64,000 bases of DNA from Lachnospiraceae bacterium (GCA_900168235.1 FUZG01000001.1:372001-436000); one strand, 5' to 3'; positions 17,680 to 27,257 are shown, numbered from the stretch's first letter. Program-made: numbers and translations. The notes: generated by a model not told the origin, from the letters alone.

Positions 17680-19689
17680 TCAATTTTCAAGCGGCTCATT
17701 TAACTCTTCCGTACCGGGAACTACAAATCTGCCGCCTGCGATAACAGGATAACGGTTGCCCTCATCATCTATAGCTGTGATGGTATCAAGCTCGTCATAG
17801 GGGATCGTTATATCCGTATGACACTGGAAATAACGGAATGAAGGATCCGTTTTACGCTTAATGGTGTACTCATTATCCCTTGCAATGATCTCTCTTCCGT
17901 CAGGGTTAAATACCGCAACATCCTCAGCACGGTCATAGCATGTATCACCAAGTGCGAAGTGAGGTCCGGTCTTTTCTGCGATAAGGATATCGAGCCTTGA
18001 AAAGATGTCAAAATCCTTTGCCATCCTGTAGGCAAGTGTGTTTGTGCCAATGGCAAATTCGCCTATCGGAAGTGTTTCGTGATGATGCAGGATATGGTCA
18101 CGGATGTATTTTTTATTTTCTTCATCTGTGGAAAAATTTGTACAGTTGTAGTCTGTTACAAATCCATCCTTAAAGTGAAATTCCAGATTTTCAAATCTGA
18201 GTCCCATAAGGTAGACTTCAGATACAAAAAGTGTCCCGTCTGTTCCGGGAAGTGACGGTGTAGTAAAAGCTTCACCGACCGGGATATTCACGTCAGCCGT
18301 GCAGTTTTCAAATACGGTCTGTGACGCGGGATCAGGCTGTTCATGGAGTGACACCACGAGATCCGTCTTATTTCCGTTCCGTCCCTTCACTTCAACTTTC
18401 CTTCCCTTTTCGAGCTGAAGGATGAGCGCCTGCTGTATCCTCTCATATCTCGAAGCTTCCAGATTGTTGAGCTTTACCGTTGCGTCAAAAATCTTTTCAA
18501 AATCCTTGCTGATTGACGGTACCGGATAAGAAATGATGGTAAATGATCTTTCGTCTCCCGGAATATAGCGGTTTGTGATCTTTCCTGCTTCTACGGCAAG
18601 ATCTACAGCAAGTTTCTGCTGTTCAGGGCTCAGCGCATACGCTTCGCTGTGAGTCTCAGGTTTAAAAGGCTCTGCCCCGAAGGTTTCCATTACGGCAGGG
18701 CCGCCGTAAGCGCGGGCGAGATCCTTTACTTCCTCAAAAGTATGCTCCATGACTTCAAGCTTTCTCGTCATAAATGCCTTATCAAGGAAAAGTGCCTGAT
18801 CTTCCTGATGATCAAATGCCATCTGCTTATTGACCCATGCTCCCGAATAACCGCTCCTGTTCATTCCCGAACGATTTGCTGCATGAAGCTGGTGACGATA
18901 GATCGTAGTTGATAGTCCGAGCTTTTCAAAATTATGTACAGCCGCACGGATCATCCTCTCAAATCCCAACTCATAAAGAATAGCTACGGAACGCTTTTTT
19001 GAAAGATCCTTACCTGTATTTATAAATCCCATGCGATAGCCTTCTGTAAAGGTATCTGCCATGGACTGTATCTCTTCTTCTGAAAATGTATTAAGATATG
19101 CTGCAATTTTTCGTACATCATCATCAATGTACTCACCGAATTTATCAAGATATGAAATATCCGTGAGATCAGACTCCATGATGATCTTCATTGCAAATTC
19201 GCTCTCAGAAGGATCTACCATCTCACGTATCCTACGGCTCACGGTATAGTCCGTATAGTCACTTACAAAAGAGTAAAGTATCCCATGGATCACTTTTTCA
19301 GAAGGAACTGTTCCTTCCTCCTGCTCCGCCGCAATGAATGAGCTGTATATCTCCAGAAAAACTTCCTCAAGGATCACAACATCCATAAGAAGTCCTTCTG
19401 TGCGGAATGCAACGAGATTTAAAAGTTCATAAGACAGGAATGAAAGCATACGTCCCATCTCTGTTCCGCATTTAGACACTGCATAAACAGGGTTGAGCCA
19501 TGATGATGCATAATTTTCAGGAAGTGCTGCATCATACGTCGGGTTCAGTATAAAGCCCGCTGCCTTCTTAAAAAATTCGTCATAAGGGGCTTTTACAAGC
19601 TCCTCTGTCAGAGCCTCACGGATCCTGCCTTCTGCAAGCTCCTGTCGCTCTCTCAAAAGTTCTGCCTCAGATTCCGGCAATACCTGCAT
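17680..19689 (-). CDS. M29-type aminopeptidase with long N-terminal extension
   Basis: This protein has 669 residues, against about 400 for AmpS-type M29 enzymes. The C-terminal ~370 residues match M29: the metal-ligand positions appear in PVGEAFTTP (Glu), PIGEFAIGTN (Glu), GPHFALGDTCYD (His) and CHTDITIPYDE (His, Asp). The N-terminal ~300 residues are helical, start with a Glu-rich stretch, and I do not recognise them; fused variants of this kind occur in Clostridia. It should be a cytosolic dimetal aminopeptidase. It overlaps the DUF6142-like membrane gene by 23 nt. Confidence 0.8.
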   Translation of the reverse strand: MQVLPESEAELLRERQELAEGRIREALTEELVKAPYDEFFKKAAGFILNPTYDAALPENYASSWLNPVYAVSKCGTEMGRMLSFLSYELLNLVAFRTEGLLMDVVILEEVFLEIYSSFIAAEQEEGTVPSEKVIHGILYSFVSDYTDYTVSRRIREMVDPSESEFAMKIIMESDLTDISYLDKFGEYIDDDVRKIAAYLNTFSEEEIQSMADTFTEGYRMGFINTGKDLSKKRSVAILYELGFERMIRAAVHNFEKLGLSTTIYRHQLHAANRSGMNRSGYSGAWVNKQMAFDHQEDQALFLDKAFMTRKLEVMEHTFEEVKDLARAYGGPAVMETFGAEPFKPETHSEAYALSPEQQKLAVDLAVEAGKITNRYIPGDERSFTIISYPVPSISKDFEKIFDATVKLNNLEASRYERIQQALILQLEKGRKVEVKGRNGNKTDLVVSLHEQPDPASQTVFENCTADVNIPVGEAFTTPSLPGTDGTLFVSEVYLMGLRFENLEFHFKDGFVTDYNCTNFSTDEENKKYIRDHILHHHETLPIGEFAIGTNTLAYRMAKDFDIFSRLDILIAEKTGPHFALGDTCYDRAEDVAVFNPDGREIIARDNEYTIKRKTDPSFRYFQCHTDITIPYDELDTITAIDDEGNRYPVIAGGRFVVPGTEELNEPLEN

Positions 19690-19990
19690 AGATTATCCCT
19701 CCCCAGGCGATCAGTGATAACAGGGATACTGTGAAACCTAATCTCGGAAACAGCCTGAATTTATCAGGTTCGATCAGGCTCATTACTCCAAGCACTGTGC
19801 CTGCAACGCTGAAAAGGCAGGATACGAAGCCCACAGCCCCCTGACGGGGGCCGACGCTTCCGCCTGCCTTCAGTACATTCATCATTACTGCAATAAAGGA
19901 AATAAGCGAGATCAGTCCCAGAACCGATGACATGATTCCTTTTGAGGACTGACTGCTGCTTGTAAAAATATATCTTCTCTTTCCTAACAT
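19667..19990 (-). CDS. DUF6142-like small membrane protein
   Basis: This 107-residue protein has three predicted membrane helices (SSVLGLISLISFIAVMM, GAVGFVSCLFSVAGTVLGVM, LGFTVSLLSLIAWGGIIYAG). It fits the small Clostridia family DUF6142, whose function is unknown. GAGGG lies just before the ATG. It sits between the 53-residue membrane protein and the M29 peptidase in one run of genes. Confidence 0.65.
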   Translation of the reverse strand: MLGKRRYIFTSSSQSSKGIMSSVLGLISLISFIAVMMNVLKAGGSVGPRQGAVGFVSCLFSVAGTVLGVMSLIEPDKFRLFPRLGFTVSLLSLIAWGGIIYAGIAGI

Positions 19991-20016
19991 TTATCCCTCG
20001 AGACCAAATATACCGG

Positions 20017-20178
20017 TCAGAATAAGATCCTGGACTTAGTCTTTAAGAGCCTGGCTGCGGAAACAAGCAGCATGACTCCGCTCACAACGCCTACTGCAAT
20101 GGCGATGATACCGAGAACAATACTAAGCACAGCTGAAAAACGCACGCTCTTATATACCAGTTCATTATCGTTGCTCAT
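20017..20178 (-). CDS. Small membrane protein, 53 residues
   Basis: ATG is preceded by AAGGATGGAGAGTT (GGAG at 4 nt). The product begins MSNDNELVYKSVRFSAVLS and has one or two hydrophobic stretches (IVLGIIAIAVGVVSGVMLLV) ending in a basic KTKSRILF. It lies 46 nt after pyrE and 26 nt before the DUF6142-like gene. The pattern of a short polar N-terminus and small helices resembles its downstream neighbour. I cannot assign a function. Confidence 0.6.
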   Translation of the reverse strand: MSNDNELVYKSVRFSAVLSIVLGIIAIAVGVVSGVMLLVSAARLLKTKSRILF

Positions 20179-20224
20179 AACTCTCCATCCTTTCAGACCT
20201 TCCCCTTGCGGGTCTGCTCATTTA

Positions 20225-20902
20225 TCAATTTTCTGCGCCGTACTTTTCATAGTACGCATCGATCGCAGCCTTCAGCTTTTCATCTATGATCTTCTTTCCG
20301 CCAACTTCGTTTTCAGAAAGATATTCGATAACATCCTCCATGGTCACGATAGCTGTTGTGGTAAAGCCATGCTCCTCTTCGATCTCCTTAAGTGCTGACT
20401 TTGTACCTGTACCGCGCTCCTGACGATCGACTGATACGCACATTCCGAGAACTTTTACATTTCCCTGCGCCTGTATGATCGGCAGTGTCTCACGGATAGA
20501 AGTGCCTGCTGTAGTAACATCCTCGATGATGACTACTCGGTCACCGTCTCCAAGAGGACCTCCGAGAAGGATACCTGTATCGCCGTGATCCTTTACTTCC
20601 TTACGGTTGCTGCAGTAACGGATCTCTTTTCCGTACATCTCGCTGAAAGCGATAGTAGTTGCTACAGAAAGCGGGATTCCTTTGTATGCAGGTCCAAAAA
20701 GTACATCAAAATCATCTCCGAAGCGATCATGAATAGCGCGGGCATAGTACTCACCCAGCTTTTTAAGCTGTGTACCGGTTCTGTAGAAGCCGGTATTAAC
20801 AAAAAATGGTGTGTTTCTTCCGCTCTTTGTAACGAAATCACCGAATTTCAAAACCTGACAATCCAGCATAAACTCAATAAATTCCTGCTTATATTTTTCC
20901 AT
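20225..20902 (-). CDS. pyrE: Orotate phosphoribosyltransferase
   Basis: This ~225-residue PyrE makes OMP from orotate and PRPP. Motifs: KSGRNTPFFVNTGFY, FGPAYKGIPLSV, a KEVKDHGDTG loop and the PRPP-binding VVIIEDVTTAGTSI. The start could be this ATG or the GTG two codons earlier; GGGG lies 10 nt upstream of the ATG. An extended -10 (TGCTAAAAT, about 20976-20984) may give its own promoter after the pyrF terminator. It heads a short operon with two small membrane proteins and the M29 peptidase. Confidence 0.95.
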   Translation of the reverse strand: MEKYKQEFIEFMLDCQVLKFGDFVTKSGRNTPFFVNTGFYRTGTQLKKLGEYYARAIHDRFGDDFDVLFGPAYKGIPLSVATTIAFSEMYGKEIRYCSNRKEVKDHGDTGILLGGPLGDGDRVVIIEDVTTAGTSIRETLPIIQAQGNVKVLGMCVSVDRQERGTGTKSALKEIEEEHGFTTTAIVTMEDVIEYLSENEVGGKKIIDEKLKAAIDAYYEKYGAEN

Positions 20903-21035
20903 GATCACACTGCCCCGGAAAGACTCAGAACCAATTTTCTCTGCCTCCGGATCCTTTCTTAAACATAGTTTGACAGTATTTTAGCACATAAACGACATTT
21001 TTACGAATATAGATTGTTTTCTAATAACGAAAATA

Positions 21036-21060
21036 GCGCCTCCCCCGAAGGAGAGACGCC
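21036..21060 (-). terminator. Terminator after pyrF
   Basis: On the minus strand GGCGTCTCTCC-TTCG-GGGGAGGCGC forms a GC-rich stem with a TTCG loop. A T-rich but interrupted tract follows. Confidence 0.6.
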
Positions 21061-21071
21061 AACATAAGAAT

Positions 21072-22007
21072 TTACTTCGGGATACCTGCTCCGTGCGAGC
21101 GAAGATCCTCGATCATATCGAGCACCGCCTGACGGCTCGCATCTGCAAAGTGCTCAGCATCAAATCTGTCTTTATACGCATCCTTTGTATAAGCTGCGAT
21201 GACACCGCGTGAGTTATTTACGATGGCACCGAGTCCGTCCGGGTTGAAGAAGTTTACGAGGTCTTCAGCCTTTCCGCCCTGTGCGCCGTAACCCGGAACC
21301 AGGATAAATGCCTTCGGCATGAGCTTTCTGAGCTCTGCTCCCATCTCAGGATAAGTAGCACCTACAACACATCCTACGTTGCTGTAGTCGCCATCCATTG
21401 ATGATGCGCCCCACTCATTAACCTTTTCAGCAACCCATTCGTAAAGCGGTCTGCCGTCGATCAGGCGGTCCTGAAACTCTCCGCTTGATGCGTTGGAAGT
21501 CTTTACAAGTACAAAGATTCCGCGGTCTTCCTCTGTGCAGACATCTACGAAAGGCTTAACTCCGTCAGTTCCAAGATACGGATTTACTGTTGCAAAGTCC
21601 TCTGCAAAAGGAGCATATTTTTTTGAACCGATCTCGATGTGACCGATATGTGCCTTTGCATAGGATGCGGAAGTATTTCCGATATCGCCTCTCTTTATAT
21701 CGCCGATGACCAGCAGGCCTTTCTCATGACAATAATCAACTGTCTTTTTGAAAGCCAGAAGTCCCGGGATACCGAACTGCTCATACATTGCGATCTGTGG
21801 CTTTACTGCCGGGATCAGATCGTAAGTAGTATCAACGATCGCACGGTTAAACTGCCAGATTGCTTCTGCCGCGCCTTCCGGAGTCTCGCCAAATTCTTCA
21901 AATGCTTTCTTCTGAATTGCTTCAGGCACAAAGCTTAAATTCGGATCAAGTCCCACACAGATAGGAGCGCCGGTCTTTCTGATTTTCTCAATAAGCTTAC
22001 TGATCAT
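21072..22007 (-). CDS. pyrF: Orotidine 5'-phosphate decarboxylase, type 2
   Basis: This 311-residue PyrF of the longer subfamily has CVGLDPNLSFVPE at the start, catalytic GDIKRGDIGNTS, TVNPYLGTDGV and FILVPGYGAQGG. It converts OMP to UMP. It begins 7 nt after the nrdD stop, so the two are probably in one operon, which joins UMP supply to deoxynucleotide synthesis. Confidence 0.96.
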   Translation of the reverse strand: MISKLIEKIRKTGAPICVGLDPNLSFVPEAIQKKAFEEFGETPEGAAEAIWQFNRAIVDTTYDLIPAVKPQIAMYEQFGIPGLLAFKKTVDYCHEKGLLVIGDIKRGDIGNTSASYAKAHIGHIEIGSKKYAPFAEDFATVNPYLGTDGVKPFVDVCTEEDRGIFVLVKTSNASSGEFQDRLIDGRPLYEWVAEKVNEWGASSMDGDYSNVGCVVGATYPEMGAELRKLMPKAFILVPGYGAQGGKAEDLVNFFNPDGLGAIVNNSRGVIAAYTKDAYKDRFDAEHFADASRQAVLDMIEDLRSHGAGIPK

Positions 22008-22014
22008 TATGAAT

Positions 22015-24477
22015 TTACTCTCTTTCCGCTGCCATTCCTGCAGTCTCTTTTACGAATCTGCGAATATTTGATGCATTGCTGAACTTTTCGATCTCTCCTC
22101 CATGTATGACTACATAGGTGGGAGCCTGCATGACATCATACTGCATGGCAAGTTCCGGATTTTCCTCAGCATCTACTTCCACATAGTTCCTGTCTTTTAA
22201 GAAGGTCTTTACAAGCCTGCAGTTCGGACAGGTCTTTGTAGTGAAGAGATACTCTATACCGTCATCCCCGGCTGATCCTGCATTTCTGCTTTCCTCAACC
22301 TGTCTCATACCTTCTTCGATAACTTCGGAGATCCTGTCATGACCGTTATCATGTTTTTCCCAGACTGCATTGAACTTTTTATCTGACTTAAGTTCATTGA
22401 TGTCATTTTTTTGAACATCATAAAGCTGTCTGTCCTTGTACTCCTGAAGCTTTCCGTCATTCCAGTTTGAAACCGGACGATAATATCCTGTGATCCTGGA
22501 ATAAACTTCCGTACGTTTTCCGCATACCGGGCACACATTCTGCTCGCCTGCGAGATATCCGTGCTCTCTGCAAATGGAATACGTGGGTGAAAGTGTGTAG
22601 TAAGGAAGCCTGTAATTATCGGAGATGGTCTTTACCAGGTTTGCCGCAGCTTTCCAGTCAGGAAGCTTTTCACCTAAAAATGCGTGGAATACGGTACCTG
22701 AAGTATAAAGTGTCTGCAGTTTATCCTGTACATCAAGTGCATCGAAAATATCGCTTGTGTATCCAACCGGCAGATGAGAACTGTTTGTGTAATACGGTGT
22801 CTCACCAGGTGCACCGGCAGTCACGATATTAGGATACTGTGCCTTGTCGTGCTTTGCAAGCCGATATGTTGTACTTTCTGCAGGAGTTGCCTCCAGATTA
22901 TAAAGATCTCCGTACTGTTCCTGATAGTCCATCAGGCGTTCTCTCATGTGATTTAATACTTTTACAGAAAACTTCTGAGTCTCATCATGTGTAAGGTCCT
23001 CCCTAAGCCATCCTGCATTTAATCCAACTTCATTCATACCGATCAGACCGATGGTAGAAAAATGATTGTTAAAAGTTCCAAGATAACGCTTTGTGTAAGG
23101 ATAGAGTCCCGCATTCAGGAATTTTGTGATCACATCCCTCTTAACCTTGAGGGAACGTGCCGCAATGTCCATAACATGGTCAAGTCTCTTGAAAAAGTCC
23201 TTTTCATCAACCGCAAGATACGCGATCCTCGGAAGATTGATCGTCACAACTCCGATGGAGCCTGTTGATTCTCCTGAACCAAAGAAGCCGCCGCTCTTTT
23301 TCCTGAGCTCGCGGAGATCCAGTCGCAGTCGGCAGCACATACTGCGGACATCCGAAGGCTTCATGTCGGAATTTACGTAATTTGAGAAATACGGTGTTCC
23401 GTATTTACTTGTCATTTCAAAAAGAAGACGGTTATTTTCCGTATCTGACCAGTCGAAATCTCTGGTGATGGAATATGTAGGGATAGGATACTGGAATCCT
23501 CTTCCGTTTGCGTCTCCTTCGATCATGATCTCAAGAAATGCCTTGTTGATCATGTCCATTTCTTTCTTGCAGTCTTTGTAGCAGAAATCCTGCTCTTCTC
23601 CGCCTACTATCGCAGGCAGCTCTGCAAGGTCTTCGGGAACCGTCCAGTCAAGTGTGATATTTGTGAACGGTGCCTGTGTTCCCCATCGGGAAGGTGTATT
23701 TACGCCAAAAACAAATGTCTCGATCGCCTGTCTCACTTCGCGGTAAGTCAGGTTATCTGCTTTTACAAACGGCGCAAGATACGTATCAAAAGATGAAAAT
23801 GCCTGAGCTCCTGCCCATTCATTCTGCATTATTCCAAGGAAATTTACCATTTGATTGCAAAGTACCGAAAGATGCTTTGCAGGTGCTGATGAGATCTTTC
23901 CCTCTATTCCGCCGAGACCCTCCTGTATCAGCTGTTTTAATGACCAGCCTGCACAGTAGCCTGTCAGCATTGAAAGATCATGGATATGAACATCACAGTT
24001 TCTGTGAGCCTCTGCGATCTCGTTGTCATAGATCTCAGACAGCCAGTAATTTGCTGTGATGGCACCGGAGTTTGAAAGGATGAGACCTCCCACGGAATAT
24101 GTCACCGTTGAATTTTCCTTTACTCTCCAGTCTTCGACTTTGATGTAGGAATTAACTACATCACGGTAATTCAGGATCGCATTGTTCATGTTGCGGATCT
24201 TTTCCCGCTGCTTACGATAAAGGATGTAAGCCTTTGCAACCCCTGTATACCCGGCCTGGTTCAGAACACTCTCCACGCTGTCCTGAATGTCTTCCACTGA
24301 TACTGCGTTGTCACGAATCTTTGGTTCAAAATCCGCAGTAACTCTGAGTGCCAGCAGATCGATGATGTCATTGTTATACTGCTTTTCGCACGCAGCAAAC
24401 GCCTTCATGATCGCGTCGTCGATCTTTGTGATCCTGAAATCGACGATCTTGCCGTCCCTCTTGATAACCTGGTACAT
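22015..24477 (-). CDS. nrdD: Anaerobic ribonucleoside-triphosphate reductase with fused glutaredoxin-like domain
   Basis: This 820-residue class III reductase has an ATP-cone at the N-terminus (MYQVIKRDGKIVDFRITKID). The glycyl-radical barrel carries CAGWSLKQLIQEGLGG and the Cys in MCCRLRLDLREL. A zinc site (CREHGYLAGEQNVCPVCGKR) is followed by the radical motif RITGYYRPVSN. The last ~80 residues form a thioredoxin/glutaredoxin-like domain with TKTCPNCRLVKTFL, which is not part of the basic NrdD. AGGGGG at 8 nt supports this ATG over one 14 codons earlier. The activase NrdG is not in the window. pyrF follows. Confidence 0.95.
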   Translation of the reverse strand: MYQVIKRDGKIVDFRITKIDDAIMKAFAACEKQYNNDIIDLLALRVTADFEPKIRDNAVSVEDIQDSVESVLNQAGYTGVAKAYILYRKQREKIRNMNNAILNYRDVVNSYIKVEDWRVKENSTVTYSVGGLILSNSGAITANYWLSEIYDNEIAEAHRNCDVHIHDLSMLTGYCAGWSLKQLIQEGLGGIEGKISSAPAKHLSVLCNQMVNFLGIMQNEWAGAQAFSSFDTYLAPFVKADNLTYREVRQAIETFVFGVNTPSRWGTQAPFTNITLDWTVPEDLAELPAIVGGEEQDFCYKDCKKEMDMINKAFLEIMIEGDANGRGFQYPIPTYSITRDFDWSDTENNRLLFEMTSKYGTPYFSNYVNSDMKPSDVRSMCCRLRLDLRELRKKSGGFFGSGESTGSIGVVTINLPRIAYLAVDEKDFFKRLDHVMDIAARSLKVKRDVITKFLNAGLYPYTKRYLGTFNNHFSTIGLIGMNEVGLNAGWLREDLTHDETQKFSVKVLNHMRERLMDYQEQYGDLYNLEATPAESTTYRLAKHDKAQYPNIVTAGAPGETPYYTNSSHLPVGYTSDIFDALDVQDKLQTLYTSGTVFHAFLGEKLPDWKAAANLVKTISDNYRLPYYTLSPTYSICREHGYLAGEQNVCPVCGKRTEVYSRITGYYRPVSNWNDGKLQEYKDRQLYDVQKNDINELKSDKKFNAVWEKHDNGHDRISEVIEEGMRQVEESRNAGSAGDDGIEYLFTTKTCPNCRLVKTFLKDRNYVEVDAEENPELAMQYDVMQAPTYVVIHGGEIEKFSNASNIRRFVKETAGMAAERE

Positions 24478-24558
24478 AAAATTGCCCCCTTCACTTTGTG
24501 TTTCCGCCTCTGACGACAACGCTTTTTGCTTTGCTCCTTCATCGCTGTCGCCTATTAA

Positions 24559-24587
24559 ATCTTAGCACTGCAAAAAAATGTGGTCAA
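24559..24587 (-). promoter_or_regulatory. Promoter for nrdD
   Basis: TTGACC, 17 nt, then TGC-TAAGAT (extended -10). The predicted start is about 75 nt before the ATG. Confidence 0.55.
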
Positions 24588-24594
24588 TGAAATA

Positions 24595-24610
24595 ACGCTA
24601 GATATTGTGC
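24595..24610 (-). promoter_or_regulatory. Candidate NrdR box upstream of the nrdD promoter
   Basis: The 16-mer ACGCTAGATATTGTGC matches about 13 of 16 positions of the NrdR consensus ACACwAtATaTwGtgT. It lies directly upstream of the -35. Only a half-match (TTATTGTGT at 24642-24650) is seen for the usual second box. Confidence 0.4.
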
Positions 24611-24728
24611 ATTTTGTGAATAATGTCTACCATAGATGGTGTTATTGTGTATACAGCCCCCGAAAGGTGCTTCACGCCTGAAATGAGCCTGTCAAACGCC
24701 TTTTAAGGATACTGTATCCAGCGGCATC

Positions 24729-24774
24729 AAAAAAGCATGCTCCCATGGGTGGTAATTCCCATGAAAAGCATGCC
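24729..24774 (-). terminator. Terminator after the TPR lipoprotein
   Basis: Nested inverted repeats GCATGCT..CATGGG / CCCATGGGAGCATGC are followed by TTTTTT on the minus strand. Confidence 0.85.
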
Positions 24775-24799
24775 TTAATAGCTTTCTGCTATCACTCAA

Positions 24800-25846
24800 T
24801 TATCGAGTAGACAAAAATATGTACTCTCTTTTTGCATCCTCGTCATCCGGATAGTCCTCCAGATAATCGTTCATCAAAACGGATGCTTCTTTAAACTTAC
24901 CAAGATACTCATTTGCAACGATCTGGTTATAGCGGAGAGACTGTGATATCTCAGAGTAACCCACTCCGATTCCCTGCTCAAAGGCTGCGAGAGCGCTCTG
25001 ATAGTCTCCTACATCAAGCTCGCAGAGTCCCAGCTGGTTACAGATCTCCACATCATTTGGATTGCCTTCCAGATAAGTTTTGTATAAAGACGCTGCGTAA
25101 GACTCGTCTCCAAGCGCCTCGTAAGTCCTTCCAAGATACAGGACAACTTCCGGATCAGTGCCGTCACCTCTTGATTCCTCAAGGATATCCTTGGCATTAT
25201 CATAGTCCTTCATCCAGTAATAAAGCTTACCCTTCTGAAGACCTGTGATATGTGTAAGCTCCATGGCAGATTTCAAATAATCGGCACCCTCATCTGCTTC
25301 TCCGGCATCAGACATACATTCATAGATGCTGATGTAAAGGTCCGGGTCAGAACTGTTGTGACGGATCGCTGCATTGAAATCGCGAAGAGCATCGTCCTTC
25401 TCGCCCTGTGCAAGCTCAGTCTTTCCGCGAAGGAAAAATGCATCAGGATTTTTAGGATCAAGCGCCAGGATCGCACTGCAGGTCTCTTCCGCGCCCTTCA
25501 TATCTCCCGTCCTAAACTCAGATACAGCGAGATAAAAAGAAATATCATACTCAAGATCAGAAATATGTCCATTGGAACAGGACAGCGCCTGTGTAAGCTC
25601 CTTTACAGCTGTTTTATAGTCTGCGAGCCCCATGTGGGCAAGTCCTTTTCCCCTGTAAACAAGTTCCTTGTTCTCACCCTTTTTCTCTGCCGCTTCAAAA
25701 TTAGCAAGGGCGCTTTCAAAGTCATTGTTTTCAATGGCTTTCATTCCCAGATCAACATTACTGTGGTTGCTTCCGGTCCTGCCGCATCCTGCCATCATAA
25801 ATGCCGACAGGACTGCCGTCAAAAAGATAATCCGGATCGATCTCAT
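24800..25846 (-). CDS. TPR-repeat lipoprotein
   Basis: This 348-residue protein has a type II signal peptide with lipobox MAGC at Cys21. It then carries about seven to eight TPR helices pairs with the usual W/G/Y/A/F/A/P pattern, for example KNPDAFFLRGKTELAQGEKD and VVLYLGRTYEALGDESYAA. It should be anchored outside the membrane and act as a binding scaffold; the partner is unknown. It starts 16 nt after the diguanylate cyclase stop, so the two are co-expressed and a functional link to c-di-GMP signalling is possible. Confidence 0.85.
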   Translation of the reverse strand: MRSIRIIFLTAVLSAFMMAGCGRTGSNHSNVDLGMKAIENNDFESALANFEAAEKKGENKELVYRGKGLAHMGLADYKTAVKELTQALSCSNGHISDLEYDISFYLAVSEFRTGDMKGAEETCSAILALDPKNPDAFFLRGKTELAQGEKDDALRDFNAAIRHNSSDPDLYISIYECMSDAGEADEGADYLKSAMELTHITGLQKGKLYYWMKDYDNAKDILEESRGDGTDPEVVLYLGRTYEALGDESYAASLYKTYLEGNPNDVEICNQLGLCELDVGDYQSALAAFEQGIGVGYSEISQSLRYNQIVANEYLGKFKEASVLMNDYLEDYPDDEDAKREYIFLSTR

Positions 25847-25862
25847 TAACTGTTAGTTCCTT

Positions 25863-27257
25863 TCAAATATCTTCACGGTAGACACAATACCCGTCTCTTC
25901 CGTTTTCTTTCACCTGATAAAGCGCTTCATCCGCATGCCGGAAAAGAGTGGAATAATCCTCACCGTCACGGGCAAAATAAGCTATTCCTATGCTGCAGCT
26001 TATCTGCACAGAAATACCGTTTTCTGCAAAAGTGTGTCTCAGGGCATCATTTAGCTGAGTCGCTCGAAGCTCCGTGATCCTGGGCGTCGTGTGCTTCATG
26101 AATACCATAAATTCATCTCCGCCCATTCTTCCTACAAAGTCGGATTCACGGAAAATATCACGTATGGACCTTCCTGTAAACTTAATGACTTCATCACCGT
26201 AGTCATGCCCAAAGGTATCATTGATAGCCTTGAAATGATCAGTATCTATCATCATTATTGCATGACAGTCAGAATATTCCGACTTCTGGAGATAGTTTTC
26301 GATCGCTCTCTGTATGGCCTCTTTATTCAGGAGGCCTGTCATGCTGTCAATATCAACTTTAGCTCTGAGCTCTTCCTGCTCCGCTTTTTCCGCAGAAATA
26401 TCCTTTGCAGAGCCCACGAAACGTATCACATGCCCGTTTTTATCCGCAAAGCTCGCATAGCTGATCCTAAACCAGTTGAATCCACCCCCGTCTTCATCGT
26501 TTGATATGACACGGTACTCAGCATTTCCCTTTGTAGGCTCTTTCAGCGCCTTCCTGAACTTATCCAATGCGAGCGGATAGTCTTTCGGATGGAGCATTTT
26601 TTTCATGTAATCGCCGCCCAGGAAATTGCGGATAATGATCCTGTTTCCATCATCATCCATCTCAGAGCTTTCCATGGTATCCAGCAATACGTCATAGTCG
26701 TATTCCACATTATCCGTTGCTTCTTCAAGAAGTCTGAAACGCTCGGATTCTATATACAGCTGTTCTGTATTATGCTGAAGCTGTGCATGGATCAGTTTCT
26801 CATTCGTAACATCATTTATGACTACAAAAAATTGCGGCCGTCCATCTTTGGACATAAATTTGCGGCTCTTATGGTAGATCCAGATCACATCATCGAGAAG
26901 TCCGCGCACCCGGTACGTAAGCTCCACCGTATCAAAAAACTCAGACTGATTCTGTATCTGCTCCTTTACCATAGCCCGGTCTTCTCTCATTACGAACAGA
27001 TTGAAACTATTGTAGAAATGTTCACGAAACTGCTCTTCCGTGCAGTGAAAAAGACGGAGACATCCTTCTCCGATATAATCGATCTTCCCTGTCTCGGCGT
27101 CATATATCATTATGCCGCCGGGAATATTATCTAAAAGGAGTTCGAGCTGCTGCTGGGTATTGCTGAGCGTCTCTTTGCACTCTTTTAGTTCTCTCTCAAC
27201 CTCTTCAAGTCTTCCCACTTTTCGCTTTTCCCTTTCCAGAATCTTTCGGTACTGCAA
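25863..27257 (-). CDS. PAS-GGDEF diguanylate cyclase
   Basis: This ~464-residue soluble protein has an N-terminal coiled coil (~1-40) and two or more PAS-like domains, one at ~40-160 (NIPGGIMIYDAETGKIDYIG) and one at ~175-300. The C-terminal GGDEF domain keeps the active-site GGDEF, with an RxxD inhibition site (RESD) five residues upstream. It should make c-di-GMP under product inhibition. The start is unclear: an in-frame TAA lies three codons before the TTG used here, and no ATG is available before the PAS. A GTG at 27218 is an alternative. The PilZ protein at 2.5 kb is a possible receptor. Confidence 0.85.
   Translation of the reverse strand: MQYRKILEREKRKVGRLEEVERELKECKETLSNTQQQLELLLDNIPGGIMIYDAETGKIDYIGEGCLRLFHCTEEQFREHFYNSFNLFVMREDRAMVKEQIQNQSEFFDTVELTYRVRGLLDDVIWIYHKSRKFMSKDGRPQFFVVINDVTNEKLIHAQLQHNTEQLYIESERFRLLEEATDNVEYDYDVLLDTMESSEMDDDGNRIIIRNFLGGDYMKKMLHPKDYPLALDKFRKALKEPTKGNAEYRVISNDEDGGGFNWFRISYASFADKNGHVIRFVGSAKDISAEKAEQEELRAKVDIDSMTGLLNKEAIQRAIENYLQKSEYSDCHAIMMIDTDHFKAINDTFGHDYGDEVIKFTGRSIRDIFRESDFVGRMGGDEFMVFMKHTTPRITELRATQLNDALRHTFAENGISVQISCSIGIAYFARDGEDYSTLFRHADEALYQVKENGRDGYCVYREDI

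Noticed and set aside
21001-21071. Pyrimidine attenuator between pyrF and pyrE
   Set aside because: Only one hairpin with an interrupted T-tract is seen; no antiterminator or PyrR-binding loop pairs with it.
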